Positions 53,901 to 62,374 of a stretch of 64,000 bases of DNA are shown piece after piece. Each line of letters opens with the position of its first letter. The stretch's first letter is position 1. The stretch spans positions 1-64,000 of the forward strand of contig UQYM01000011.1 in the NCBI GenBank assembly GCA_900545315.1, given 5' to 3'. This stretch comes from an uncultured Alistipes sp. (GTDB lineage: Bacteria > Bacteroidota > Bacteroidia > Bacteroidales > Rikenellaceae). A program made the position numbers and the translations under genes. Under the pieces are notes generated by a model. The model was not told where the DNA came from and did no database searches. It worked only from the letters and a program-made list of their open reading frames with translations.

Positions 53901-55784
53901 TTACGGTACATAAAGTTGGATAGTTTTGGTATTCTGACCTCCGGCATCCTCTACAGTCAAGGTGAAGTCACTGTTGCCCGACCCTAAAATGGTCAGCATA
54001 GGCATGAAGGACGAAATGTCAAAAGTCAATTCTTTCTTCCCATTGACATTAGATCCTGTCGGGAAACCGAGATTGCTCAGTGGTCCGGCAAATTCTCCTG
54101 GATTCACCAAGTCCATGTGGGTAGAGAGTCCGAGACTCGACAACTCTTCTGCCGTGAGGGTCGTACTGTTGATGTCAACGGTGAACCCAGTAATGCCGGT
54201 TTGTGAGGTGACTGTAATCTTGACCTCAGGGTCGGCTGTGGTATCGGACAGTTTGGTAATCTTCCAACGGGTGCCGAAATCATAAGTCTTGGAGCCATCT
54301 TTGTTGGTCCAAACAATGGCGGGCCCCTCCGTGACAATAGAGCCTCCTTCGCTAACCGTGATCTTCAGATTGGTGTATGAGGTGCGGCCCTTCGAATCTA
54401 CCGCAATAAACTTGACCGTATGGTTTCCTTTGTAGTTGAACAGTTTGGTCATACCCGCATCTTTCAACGTCGCTTTGATGAGACCCGTCGAACCCTGTTG
54501 TATCAACAGATAGGAGTTCAAGGCATCATTTTGGGGCCAGATGGAGACGGTGTTATTGGTGTAACCGGCCGCAGCCAGATCACTTAACAAGGTGGCATTG
54601 TCCGATGTAAACAGCAGTTTGACAGAACGCAACGAGACATTCGACTGTGGCGTAACAACTGCCTGAAGATTTTCGGTCCACTTGCCCAAGTCTTCGTTGT
54701 ACATGCTCTGATTGATCGTGTAGCCTTGCGCAATGTCGTGGCCATCGAGGGTTACTACCGGTGAATTGGCATCGGAGAGCTCTTCGTCCGGAATCACCTC
54801 TTCGCCAAAAGCATACAAATTGGTTACATCGACATCGAGCTTCTGATCGTAAACCCAATTCTCGACGGTCATCTGGAACTGAATATTGCCTTGGGTAGCA
54901 TTGGCTACATGAATCGAAATTTTACGCCATTGACCGGCTTTACATCCGGTAATCTCCCGGGACCACCGTACCGGTACATATTCCGGTGCCGCATCGCCAG
55001 GAGCTTTGTTGTAAGCCCCCTCCAACTCGACGGTGATCGTATTGGTCGCTTCAACCGCTTTGAAATATCCGTAAGTCTCACCGTTGGCTGCATTGCGGTC
55101 GTAAACCAGACTGTTCTCGCCGATGGATAGCGTTACCTTCAGGGCAGGAAGCTGCTCTGTAGCCTGCGCATCCGGCATGAACAGGCTTTGCAAATCGGGT
55201 GTTAACGATACCGATGTGCGAATATTGGCCAACGTGCAGACCAAATCATTGACGGTTGTCTCCGTCGCTTTGATCACGTTTTTTGTGACCGATCCGGCAT
55301 AAACCGGCATATCCCAATTCGCGTAGTTCGAACCGGCCATGTAGCTGGCATAATCGGGTGATTCCGCTGAAATGGTGTAGGTGCCCGGTGCCACAGGAAT
55401 TTTTTGATTCTCCTCCTTTTTCAGATCGGCATACGTGTAGTTCATCGTCTCCGATGTCTTCGTGTTGAGGATGGTCACTTTGTAATCGTCGCTCGCCTCG
55501 GTCGTAGAGGGTGAGGCTTTGGTCGTGGCGGAATCCGCTGTAGCGTGTGAACCGATCCCTACCGCCATGGAACGGGTTGCGGTAGCAGATTTGGTTGGGG
55601 AACTCTCGCCGGTTGCCGTAGAGATGATCTCGTTGTCGGCAATGCTTACCGAAAGCCCCGAAGTGACAATGTATCCCACCTCTTCATCCGTACCGGACGA
55701 GGAGGGGAACCCTGGGTCTTCATTCTTACAGCCTGCCAACAACAGCAGTACTGCCAAGCCGGATATGTGTATAAACTTTTTCAT
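53901..55784 (-). CDS. DUF4493 surface lipoprotein (surface operon gene 3)
   Basis: The 627-residue protein has lipobox LLAGC (Cys 19) with CKNEDPG next. A Ser/Thr/Ala-rich spacer (50-95) leads to a DUF4493-type beta domain (about 95-305; VTILNTKTSETMNYTYADL, VAPGTYTISAESPDYASYMAG, NDLVCTLANIRTSVSL). Repeated Ig-like segments extend to the end (VKLLFTSDNATLL, HTVKFIAVDSKGRTSYTNLKI). No enzyme motif is seen. It lies between two other lipoprotein genes with short spacers. Confidence 0.78.
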   Translation of the reverse strand: MKKFIHISGLAVLLLLAGCKNEDPGFPSSSGTDEEVGYIVTSGLSVSIADNEIISTATGESSPTKSATATRSMAVGIGSHATADSATTKASPSTTEASDDYKVTILNTKTSETMNYTYADLKKEENQKIPVAPGTYTISAESPDYASYMAGSNYANWDMPVYAGSVTKNVIKATETTVNDLVCTLANIRTSVSLTPDLQSLFMPDAQATEQLPALKVTLSIGENSLVYDRNAANGETYGYFKAVEATNTITVELEGAYNKAPGDAAPEYVPVRWSREITGCKAGQWRKISIHVANATQGNIQFQMTVENWVYDQKLDVDVTNLYAFGEEVIPDEELSDANSPVVTLDGHDIAQGYTINQSMYNEDLGKWTENLQAVVTPQSNVSLRSVKLLFTSDNATLLSDLAAAGYTNNTVSIWPQNDALNSYLLIQQGSTGLIKATLKDAGMTKLFNYKGNHTVKFIAVDSKGRTSYTNLKITVSEGGSIVTEGPAIVWTNKDGSKTYDFGTRWKITKLSDTTADPEVKITVTSQTGITGFTVDINSTTLTAEELSSLGLSTHMDLVNPGEFAGPLSNLGFPTGSNVNGKKELTFDISSFMPMLTILGSGNSDFTLTVEDAGGQNTKTIQLYVP

Positions 55785-55814
55785 TGGAAAGTCTTCTATA
55801 AGTTGAGTTCGAAA

Positions 55815-56603
55815 TTATGCTTCGGGATTCAGTTCAACGTCGATCTCCTCTATCGAGGTCGGGGTGTCGTCGAAGTCAACCGTAATGTTAGCCTGTCCGG
55901 CAGATCCAGCGTCAACGACAATGGTATGCCAGGTGCGGGCCGCCGTGGTGCCAATCTCGGTTTTCGGGAAGGTTACCTCTACGCCGTTAGTCTTTACGGC
56001 TGTGCCACTGATGTATAACGTTGAATTGGGTTTAACGAAGATCGGTACAGATTCGGTTTCCGAGGTGATCGTATGGGTGCTCTGATAGCCTGAACTGGTC
56101 GTGATCTGAATCTGGCATGAGGTGTAGTACTTTTTAAACCAGTCTGCGAACTCAAGGGTGTACAGCGAGTTGGAGAGCGAATGGGTTACTGATTGTGTAA
56201 CGGTTTTGCGTGCGGCCACCGTGCAGGTTGTGGTTCCTTCGAAGTAGGCGGCTTGTGGCCCTTCGGCTTCCGAATCGCCATAAGTGAAATGAGCTGTGTA
56301 ATCATCCGGATCCAACAACGGTTGATCGTATGCCGCCATGTTTTCATAATGGTACTCTGTCGAGGTAGTCGAGCCGGTCAAATGTAATTTCATTTGACTG
56401 ATATCCGGTATGCAGGAGGCGGGCAGTTCGCGGGTGGCTGGATCAGCCTTTGTACCTCCTTCTTGTACGGTTGCTACCTGAGCCGATATGCTGCAGTCGA
56501 AACGAATCGACCCCTTCTCCGCATCGGTCGGACCGGGAACGGTCGATTTCGAGCAGCCGGCCAGCAGAAGTAGCAGAAAACCGAGAGGTAAAAATTGTTT
56601 CAT
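55815..56603 (-). CDS. Small DUF4493-like surface lipoprotein (surface operon gene 2)
   Basis: The 262-residue protein has lipobox LLAGC (Cys 17) and a single beta-rich domain (GSIRFDCSISAQV, ISQMKLHLTGSTTSTEYHY, FEGTTTCTVAARKTVTQSV, NSTLYISGTAVKTNGVEVTFP). It resembles a minimal DUF4493 unit. It ends in an acidic tail. It is 30 bp upstream of the next lipoprotein gene and 30 bp downstream of the fimbrillin gene. Function unknown. Confidence 0.7.
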   Translation of the reverse strand: MKQFLPLGFLLLLLAGCSKSTVPGPTDAEKGSIRFDCSISAQVATVQEGGTKADPATRELPASCIPDISQMKLHLTGSTTSTEYHYENMAAYDQPLLDPDDYTAHFTYGDSEAEGPQAAYFEGTTTCTVAARKTVTQSVTHSLSNSLYTLEFADWFKKYYTSCQIQITTSSGYQSTHTITSETESVPIFVKPNSTLYISGTAVKTNGVEVTFPKTEIGTTAARTWHTIVVDAGSAGQANITVDFDDTPTSIEEIDVELNPEA

Positions 56604-56633
56604 TTGGGTCTATTGTTTGTTCGGTTATTTTAT

Positions 56634-58460
56634 TTATTGTGTGATCGAGACTCGAATGTTATCCAGATAGAGATGACATGTACTATTGTTTGGTACACCT
56701 GACCAGTCGCAGACTGTACGCCATGTTAGACGAGTGTTACGATCGCAACCTTCAAAGGTATAGGAGTAGTCCTTATGAGGAATGTTGGTCCATGATGCCC
56801 CTGTCTCTTGAATGTAAAACTCTGAAACGAATGTACCGTCTGTATCTCCACTGGCGAAAATTTTAGGGTCTTTTACATAGCCTATGTAACAGGTCTGTCC
56901 TACATCAGTCGATCCTATTCCTGCTTCTTCTCGGTGCATCCCATAATCAAATAGTACGTTGATTTTAACAGAGGCCCCCTCTTTGAGGTTGGCCATGGGC
57001 TCTGAATCAAGGCGAGCATCGTAATCAACCAAGAACTCTCGATGGCATGATACGCGAACGGAAGTTCCAGGATAACCGCCGATGCGTCCACCCGTCCATG
57101 CCGGATTGTCTGGGAACGAACCCGATTTGGATCCAGCGTTAACAGAGCTGTGCTCATCATTGATGTGAAATTCTGCGGTGATCCAACTAAAATCTGAATA
57201 ATACAGATAGGGAACAGTCAGATTGATATTTTCAGTAGCCTCTTCTTCAAACGAAATCTTTTGTATCTCGGAAACAATGGCGTTGTCAGAATCATAGGTG
57301 AAGGTTAACCCGTTGGAGCGAATTAACTCGCTATGATTTATGCCATTTGTTTGGTTATAAAAACTCAGAGTATAAGTATTTGAAGAATTGAATTGAAATG
57401 TTTGTTGGTTAGTGCCATTGCTGAAGAGAGCTCCAGTGGGTGCTGTTACGGTAAATGAGTTTGGAGTCTCTCCAAGGTTGTTCCCTGTGATTGAAAAAAT
57501 AAGGTTGGTTGTTGATAAAGATCCTGGGATGGTTAAGTTGACCGGTGTGATGCGGCCCGCTTTCAATTCCCTGTTAATCTGTTGTGAGACAGATGTTAGT
57601 TGATTGTCATTTTCGTCATAAGCGGTAAAACGTACTGTGCCATTGACTGTCCCGGGACAAAGAAACAACCACACATAATTGCCATTGACATCGTCTTCTT
57701 GTGACTCGGTGAGAGGTTTGGACAAAATGGCAGTTACGGTATTGCTCCCTTCGGTCAGGGTGGGAGCTGCGGTTGGATCGGTCAGATCCATCGTCATGCG
57801 ACCCACCACGGGCGAGGGAAATTCGACACGCAGTTTGCGGATCGGGCTTCCCCATTGATCGCGACCCGTCGGCACCTGAATCCGCATCACGTGGCATTGA
57901 TGCACAAAACGCATCGTCAACGGACTCTCTTCGTTCAAACCGGGTTGTGCGGTGAGGGGAGTTGCCAACATGAAATCAAGGTTGCCCCGATATTGAGATT
58001 TGGGAATAGGCGTGCTGTAGGTGCCGGGCTGCTGGGCCGGGAGGTCGTAGGAGACCTGGGTGCCGTTGACGGCAGCCGGTTTGGGGTAGGCCGCGTAGTA
58101 ATCGTAGCTTCCAGCGGTCAACTCATCCATGGTGGTGCTGAACAGCGAACGTGTCGCTCCGAATTGGTAAAAACTGAAGGGTTGTCCACTGTTTAAGGCG
58201 TCTGAACTGCCGGTGTTGCGCCAATAGAGTTGAATGGTATCGCGCTCGGACCAATAGGTGCGATCAAGTGCCTCTCCGCCAATGGTGGTGCGGGTGGTCG
58301 GGAGTGAAGAATCTTCGGAACTCTGTTGAATGGCATTCAAAAAAATCTCAACCTGTCGGTTGGGTTTGGGAGTACGCTCTTTTGACGAACATCCTGTAAA
58401 CAGAATAATCGTCAACACTATTGTACAGATAAAAGCGATTTGTCGTATCAGGTTTCTCAT
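56634..58460 (-). CDS. Fimbrillin-like surface lipoprotein (surface operon gene 1)
   Basis: The 608-residue protein has lipobox LFTGC (Cys 24). Its N-terminal two-thirds follow the fimbrillin (Mfa-like) pattern: RTTIGGEALDRTYWSERDTIQLYW, AGSYDYYAAYP, LDFMLATPL, LTMRFVHQCHVMRIQV and ELKAGRITPVNLTIPG. The C-terminal 200 residues form a separate beta-sandwich (YYSDFSWITAEFHIN ... STCHLYLDNIRVSITQ). Fimbrillins are polymerised into surface fibres after lipoprotein processing in some Bacteroidales. Whether this one polymerises is unknown. It is the first gene of the operon. Confidence 0.8.
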   Translation of the reverse strand: MRNLIRQIAFICTIVLTIILFTGCSSKERTPKPNRQVEIFLNAIQQSSEDSSLPTTRTTIGGEALDRTYWSERDTIQLYWRNTGSSDALNSGQPFSFYQFGATRSLFSTTMDELTAGSYDYYAAYPKPAAVNGTQVSYDLPAQQPGTYSTPIPKSQYRGNLDFMLATPLTAQPGLNEESPLTMRFVHQCHVMRIQVPTGRDQWGSPIRKLRVEFPSPVVGRMTMDLTDPTAAPTLTEGSNTVTAILSKPLTESQEDDVNGNYVWLFLCPGTVNGTVRFTAYDENDNQLTSVSQQINRELKAGRITPVNLTIPGSLSTTNLIFSITGNNLGETPNSFTVTAPTGALFSNGTNQQTFQFNSSNTYTLSFYNQTNGINHSELIRSNGLTFTYDSDNAIVSEIQKISFEEEATENINLTVPYLYYSDFSWITAEFHINDEHSSVNAGSKSGSFPDNPAWTGGRIGGYPGTSVRVSCHREFLVDYDARLDSEPMANLKEGASVKINVLFDYGMHREEAGIGSTDVGQTCYIGYVKDPKIFASGDTDGTFVSEFYIQETGASWTNIPHKDYSYTFEGCDRNTRLTWRTVCDWSGVPNNSTCHLYLDNIRVSITQ

Positions 58461-58523
58461 CTTCTGTTGAGCTGAATAATTGATACGAAATCTGATGTAT
58501 CAATGTATTACAGCTGTAGGGTG

Positions 58524-58543
58524 TGATGCCTGTGGAGGCATCA
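58524..58543. repeat. Inverted repeat in leader of the surface operon
   Basis: TGATGCCT (58524-58531) and AGGCATCA (58536-58543) form a perfect 8-bp inverted repeat with a GTGG spacer, 63 bp upstream of the fimbrillin-like ATG. It can form an RNA hairpin in the leader or serve as an operator. Confidence 0.6.
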
Positions 58544-58548
58544 GGTTA

Positions 58549-58560
58549 AGATCGCGATCT
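58549..58560. repeat. 12-bp palindrome AGATCGCGATCT
   Basis: A perfect palindrome lies five bases beyond the inverted repeat and upstream of the fimbrillin-like gene. It is a candidate regulator binding site. Confidence 0.5.
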
Positions 58561-59023
58561 AAAATTGCATATCAATTTATATAACATAAATGTATCCGAA
58601 AAGTTACAATAAATTTACTTTTTATCCGTTTGGGGAATTTTTTTGGAGGGGACTGAACGGATACATACAGAATCTTAGCTATGTCATGTTTGTGTTATCT
58701 TTAAGAAGGTGATTGGCATAGGGTGAATTGTATCAGTATTGGATCCAAGCCTCAATGGTGAAGTCTGAAATTATTTTTCGTTAAGGTAAATTTGCAATAA
58801 AAGATACATTATTGTCCAATGTTGGATCCATAATATGAGAGGAAAACAGTGAAGCTATTTTGTTGTCAAGCGTTATAGAAGTTTGTGCGTAAAAGACGGA
58901 ACGAAGAAAGTAAATTGTACGTATGCCGCTTTCGGATTTGAAAATTGTGAACCTCGGGCAGAAAAACTATTGAAACTCGGTTGTGGGTGAGATCATGCCG
59001 CGCACAATGTTACGGATTTTTTT

Positions 59024-59031
59024 TATATTTG
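59024..59031 (+). promoter_or_regulatory. Bacteroidota -7 promoter box (TATATTTG) of trpB2
   Basis: An exact TAnnTTTG match 202 bp upstream of the trpB2 ATG. Confidence 0.5.
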
Positions 59032-59233
59032 CGAAATGACTCGCTGCTCCGGAAACGGGGCGGCGTTTTATCCGAAGTGCCGCTTGCCTCTATCTGGCGC
59101 ATAACGGGCCGGTAGAGCCCCCGATTCCATTACTGCTGGGAAAGAGGAACGGTTTGAGGGGCCGATTCAGATGAGTTGCAAGCTGATCTTTGTAGCACGT
59201 CCGTAATGAAATAGTCAAATAATCCACAATACA

Positions 59234-60604
59234 ATGAGTACGAAACAGAAACGTTTTCTCCTTCCGGAGAGTGAAATCCCAACTCAATGGTACAATATTC
59301 AGGCAGATATGGTCAACAAACCGTTGCCTCCTTTGAACCCCAAGACACACGAACCACTTAAGCCGGAAGATCTTTTCCCGATTTTTGCCCATGAACTTGC
59401 CCGTCAGGAGTTGAATCAAACCGATACGTGGATCGATATCCCCGAACCCGTACGCGAACAGTATAAAAATTATCGTGTAACTCCGTTGGTGCGGGCGTAT
59501 GAGTTGGAAAAGGCTCTTGGAACCCCGGCACATATCTATTTTAAAAATGAGAGTGTCAGCCCGGTTGGTTCGCATAAATTGAACTCAGCGGTTGCGCAGG
59601 CCTACTACTGTAAAGCCGAGGGAATTACCAATATCACCACCGAAACCGGCGCCGGCCAGTGGGGGGCAGCGCTCTCCTATGCGGCGAAAGCCTTCGGATT
59701 GGAGCTGGCTGTTTATATGGTGAAGATTAGTTACGAGCAGAAACCTTACCGCCGTTCGATGATGCAGACATTCGGTGCGCAGGTGACCGCATCCCCGTCA
59801 ATGTCCACTAAAGCTGGACGCAAGATTCTGACTGATTGCCCGAACTATCAGGGGTCGTTGGGTACGGCAATCTCTGAGGCGATCGAACTGGCCATGAATA
59901 CGCCGAATTGCAAATATACGTTAGGATCTGTGTTGAGCCATGTGACGTTGCATCAAACGGTTATCGGTCTTGAGGCTGAAAAACAGATGCAAATGGCCGG
60001 TGAGTATCCCGATATTGTGATCGGATGTTTCGGTGGTGGATCGAATTTCGGTGGAATTTCGTTCCCATTCATGCGCCACAACATGCATGACGGTAAAAAG
60101 ACCCGTTTTATTGCAGCTGAACCGGCCTCATGTCCCAAATTGACCCGTGGTAAGTTCCGCTATGACTTTGGTGACGAGGCGGGTTATACGCCATTGTTGC
60201 CGATGTTTACGCTCGGCCATAATTTTGCGCCTGCCAATATCCATGCAGGTGGTTTGCGTTATCATGGAGCTGGTGTGATCGTATCGCAACTGCTTAAAGA
60301 TAAGATGATGGAGGCTGTCGATATCGATCAGTTGGAGAGCTTCGATGCCGGAACGCTGTTTGCACGGACAGAGGGCATTATTCCTGCACCTGAGTCTTGT
60401 CATGCGATTGCGGCTGCGATCAGAGAGGCGAAAAAATGTAAAGAGACTGGTGAAGAGAAGGTTATTCTTTTCAACCTCTCGGGTCATGGGTTGATCGATA
60501 TGGCTGCATATGATAAATATTTTGCAGGAGATTTGCAGAACTATTCCCTTTCAGATGCCGAAATCGAAAAGAATCTGGCAGAGTTGGATGATCTGAAAAT
60601 TTAA
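59234..60604 (+). CDS. trpB2: TrpB2-type tryptophan synthase beta-like enzyme
   Basis: PLP enzyme that condenses indole with serine to give tryptophan. The 456-residue product has the longer TrpB2 N-terminus (about 75 extra residues), GRxTPL-type YRVTPLVRAYELE, the PLP lysine in SVSPVGSHKLNSA (near 115), ETGAGQWG (substrate loop), CFGGGSNFGG (phosphate loop) and FNLSGHGLIDM. TrpB2 usually works without TrpA, salvaging free indole. No trp operon genes are adjacent, fitting that role. A strong terminator follows. Confidence 0.95.
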   Translation: MSTKQKRFLLPESEIPTQWYNIQADMVNKPLPPLNPKTHEPLKPEDLFPIFAHELARQELNQTDTWIDIPEPVREQYKNYRVTPLVRAYELEKALGTPAHIYFKNESVSPVGSHKLNSAVAQAYYCKAEGITNITTETGAGQWGAALSYAAKAFGLELAVYMVKISYEQKPYRRSMMQTFGAQVTASPSMSTKAGRKILTDCPNYQGSLGTAISEAIELAMNTPNCKYTLGSVLSHVTLHQTVIGLEAEKQMQMAGEYPDIVIGCFGGGSNFGGISFPFMRHNMHDGKKTRFIAAEPASCPKLTRGKFRYDFGDEAGYTPLLPMFTLGHNFAPANIHAGGLRYHGAGVIVSQLLKDKMMEAVDIDQLESFDAGTLFARTEGIIPAPESCHAIAAAIREAKKCKETGEEKVILFNLSGHGLIDMAAYDKYFAGDLQNYSLSDAEIEKNLAELDDLKI

Positions 60605-60689
60605 AAATCCTCGCGGGGGTGGAAACCCTTCTCAGCGAATTTCCGGAACAGCGAGCAAGTACGTGCTCAAAATTCTCGGTGAATATATG

Positions 60690-60730
60690 AAGGCCGCTTA
60701 TCTGTTTTTAAGATAAGCGGCCTTTTTTTG
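60690..60730 (+). terminator. Strong terminator after trpB2
   Basis: A 14-bp stem (AAGGCCGCTTATCT at 60690-60703 with its complement at 60711-60724) is followed by T residues. Confidence 0.88.
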
Positions 60731-61117
60731 ATTTTAACAGGCAAGTTGCTTATGTGAGTATTTTTCACCAACCTTACTTCTTGTTTTGGTCAGGTGTGTG
60801 ACTTTGAGCATGATTCATGGTTGGCACCAGGCCGATGAGCAGGCTGCATAAAAATTTGTAGTGGAAAAATTAGGTACAGAGATTGAGGAACGATCTAAGG
60901 AGTCGCAGCATTGTTGAGAAGAGGGTTGACGGTGGAGGCTGCCTTTTTGATATTATAAAATATTCACCTCGACAAGGAAAAGCAATCGCTACATTGGAGG
61001 TAGAGTTAGTAGGTGCAGTGCGTAGGAAGGTGCAATTGTGTTTGTGTGCAGATAAATGGGGAAGAGGAGCGGGAAGCAAAAGAAAAATTACTCCTTTTTC
61101 ATAAGTAAAATTTTTTA

Positions 61118-61125
61118 TAACTTTG
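61118..61125 (+). promoter_or_regulatory. Bacteroidota -7 promoter box (TAACTTTG)
   Basis: An exact TAnnTTTG match in an AT-rich tract 235 bp upstream of the sugar isomerase gene. Confidence 0.45.
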
Positions 61126-61360
61126 TATAGGTGTTTTGTTTAATCGTGAGAATCAATGTGATACGCATTGGTGAAATCGATGCAAAGCTCACCCCAGCTA
61201 TCTCCTGCGTGTCGTTTTGAGGCAAGATTTGGGAGGGAATTTTGGGTCTTGGCGTTACGAGAAGGCGCAATCAAGGGGCCCAGAGTGTGGGGTAAAGAGC
61301 TTTTATGAACCGCCGCTTAAAACCTAAAACAACTGTAATAACTGAACAGCTAACCTGATT

Positions 61361-62224
61361 ATGGACAGAAGAGAATTTTTGAAAAAATCCGTGTTGATGA
61401 CTGCGGGTGCCGTGGTCGGAAGCCGGCTGTTGGCCGAAGGAACTTTCAGTAAGACTCCGCACAAAATTATCGGGCTGCAACTCTATTCGTTGCGTGACGC
61501 GATGCAGAAAAATGTGCCGGCAACACTGAAAAAAACGGCCAAAATGGGGTACCAAACCCTCGAAACAGCCGGGTATGACGCCGGAAAATTGTACGGCTAT
61601 GCACCTGCCGAATTCCGCAAAATGTGTGAGGACTTCGGCATGCAGGTGATGGGCGCACACGTGGGTCGAAACTATACGAAAGAGCAGGACGCCGAAGTGA
61701 TGGAGTGGTGGAAAGAGGCGCTCGACGCTCAGGCCGAAGCCGGATGTGCCTATGTCATTCAGCCGTGGTTTACCCTCGGTGAGACGCTCGATGAGATCAA
61801 ACTCTATTGCGACTATTTCAATCGGGTAGGTGCAGAAGCCAAAAAACGCGGAATGCGGTTTGGCCTTCATAACCACAGCAAAGAGTTCGAAAAACGGGGC
61901 GACGAGGTGATCTATGACTATCTGATGGCCCAGACCGATCCAACAAATGTGATGTTTGAGTTGGATGTCTATTGGGCCCAGAAGGGTGGCGTCAATCCGG
62001 TGGATTATATCCGGAAATATGGAGGACGTATCCCCTTGTTGCATATCAAGGACGAACAGGCTATCGGCGAAAGCGGCACCATGGATTTCCAATCTATTTT
62101 TGAAGCAGCCTATGACAGCGGCATGGAATCCTACTTTGTCGAGGTGGAACGCTACGGCCGTACCCCCGAAAAGGATGTGGCCGCCAGCTACGATTTCCTG
62201 GCTGCCGCTCCCTATGTAAAATAG
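61361..62224 (+). CDS. Exported sugar phosphate isomerase/epimerase (TIM barrel)
   Basis: The 287-residue protein begins MDRREFLKKSVLMTAGAVVGSRLLA, a twin-arginine signal (RREFLKK). A xylose-isomerase-like TIM barrel follows (IGLQLYSLRDAMQKN, GYDAGKLYG, RFGLHNHSKEF, ELDVYWAQKGG, LHIKDEQ). The metal-binding residues Glu/Asp/His/Glu of the family are visible in NHSKEF, ELDVYW, HIKD and the late FVEVERYG. Export suggests work on an extracytoplasmic sugar. With the next gene it forms a pair seen in 3-keto-sugar metabolism of gut Bacteroidota. Confidence 0.88.
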   Translation: MDRREFLKKSVLMTAGAVVGSRLLAEGTFSKTPHKIIGLQLYSLRDAMQKNVPATLKKTAKMGYQTLETAGYDAGKLYGYAPAEFRKMCEDFGMQVMGAHVGRNYTKEQDAEVMEWWKEALDAQAEAGCAYVIQPWFTLGETLDEIKLYCDYFNRVGAEAKKRGMRFGLHNHSKEFEKRGDEVIYDYLMAQTDPTNVMFELDVYWAQKGGVNPVDYIRKYGGRIPLLHIKDEQAIGESGTMDFQSIFEAAYDSGMESYFVEVERYGRTPEKDVAASYDFLAAAPYVK

Positions 62225-62374
62225 AGGGACTGGAAAGTCTGGGGAGAGGTTGTTCAGAGACTGCTACGGTGTGCGCATAGTGATGCACAGGCTTATCTGA
62301 ATGAGTGCTTCTTTCAAGAAAACAAAACGTTTCAAACTGTAACAACCTAAAATCAATAAAACTAACCTAAAATT

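Larger units (their letters stand above)
58461..59233. other. Divergent regulatory region: surface operon / trpB2 (773 bp)
   Basis: It contains two palindromes close to the fimbrillin-like gene (58524-58560) and a rightward promoter box (59024-59031). The middle is AT-rich with no gene. Confidence 0.5.
60605..61360. other. Intergenic region trpB2 / sugar isomerase (756 bp)
   Basis: It contains the trpB2 terminator and the promoter box of the next operon. Otherwise it holds nothing I can support. Confidence 0.45.
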
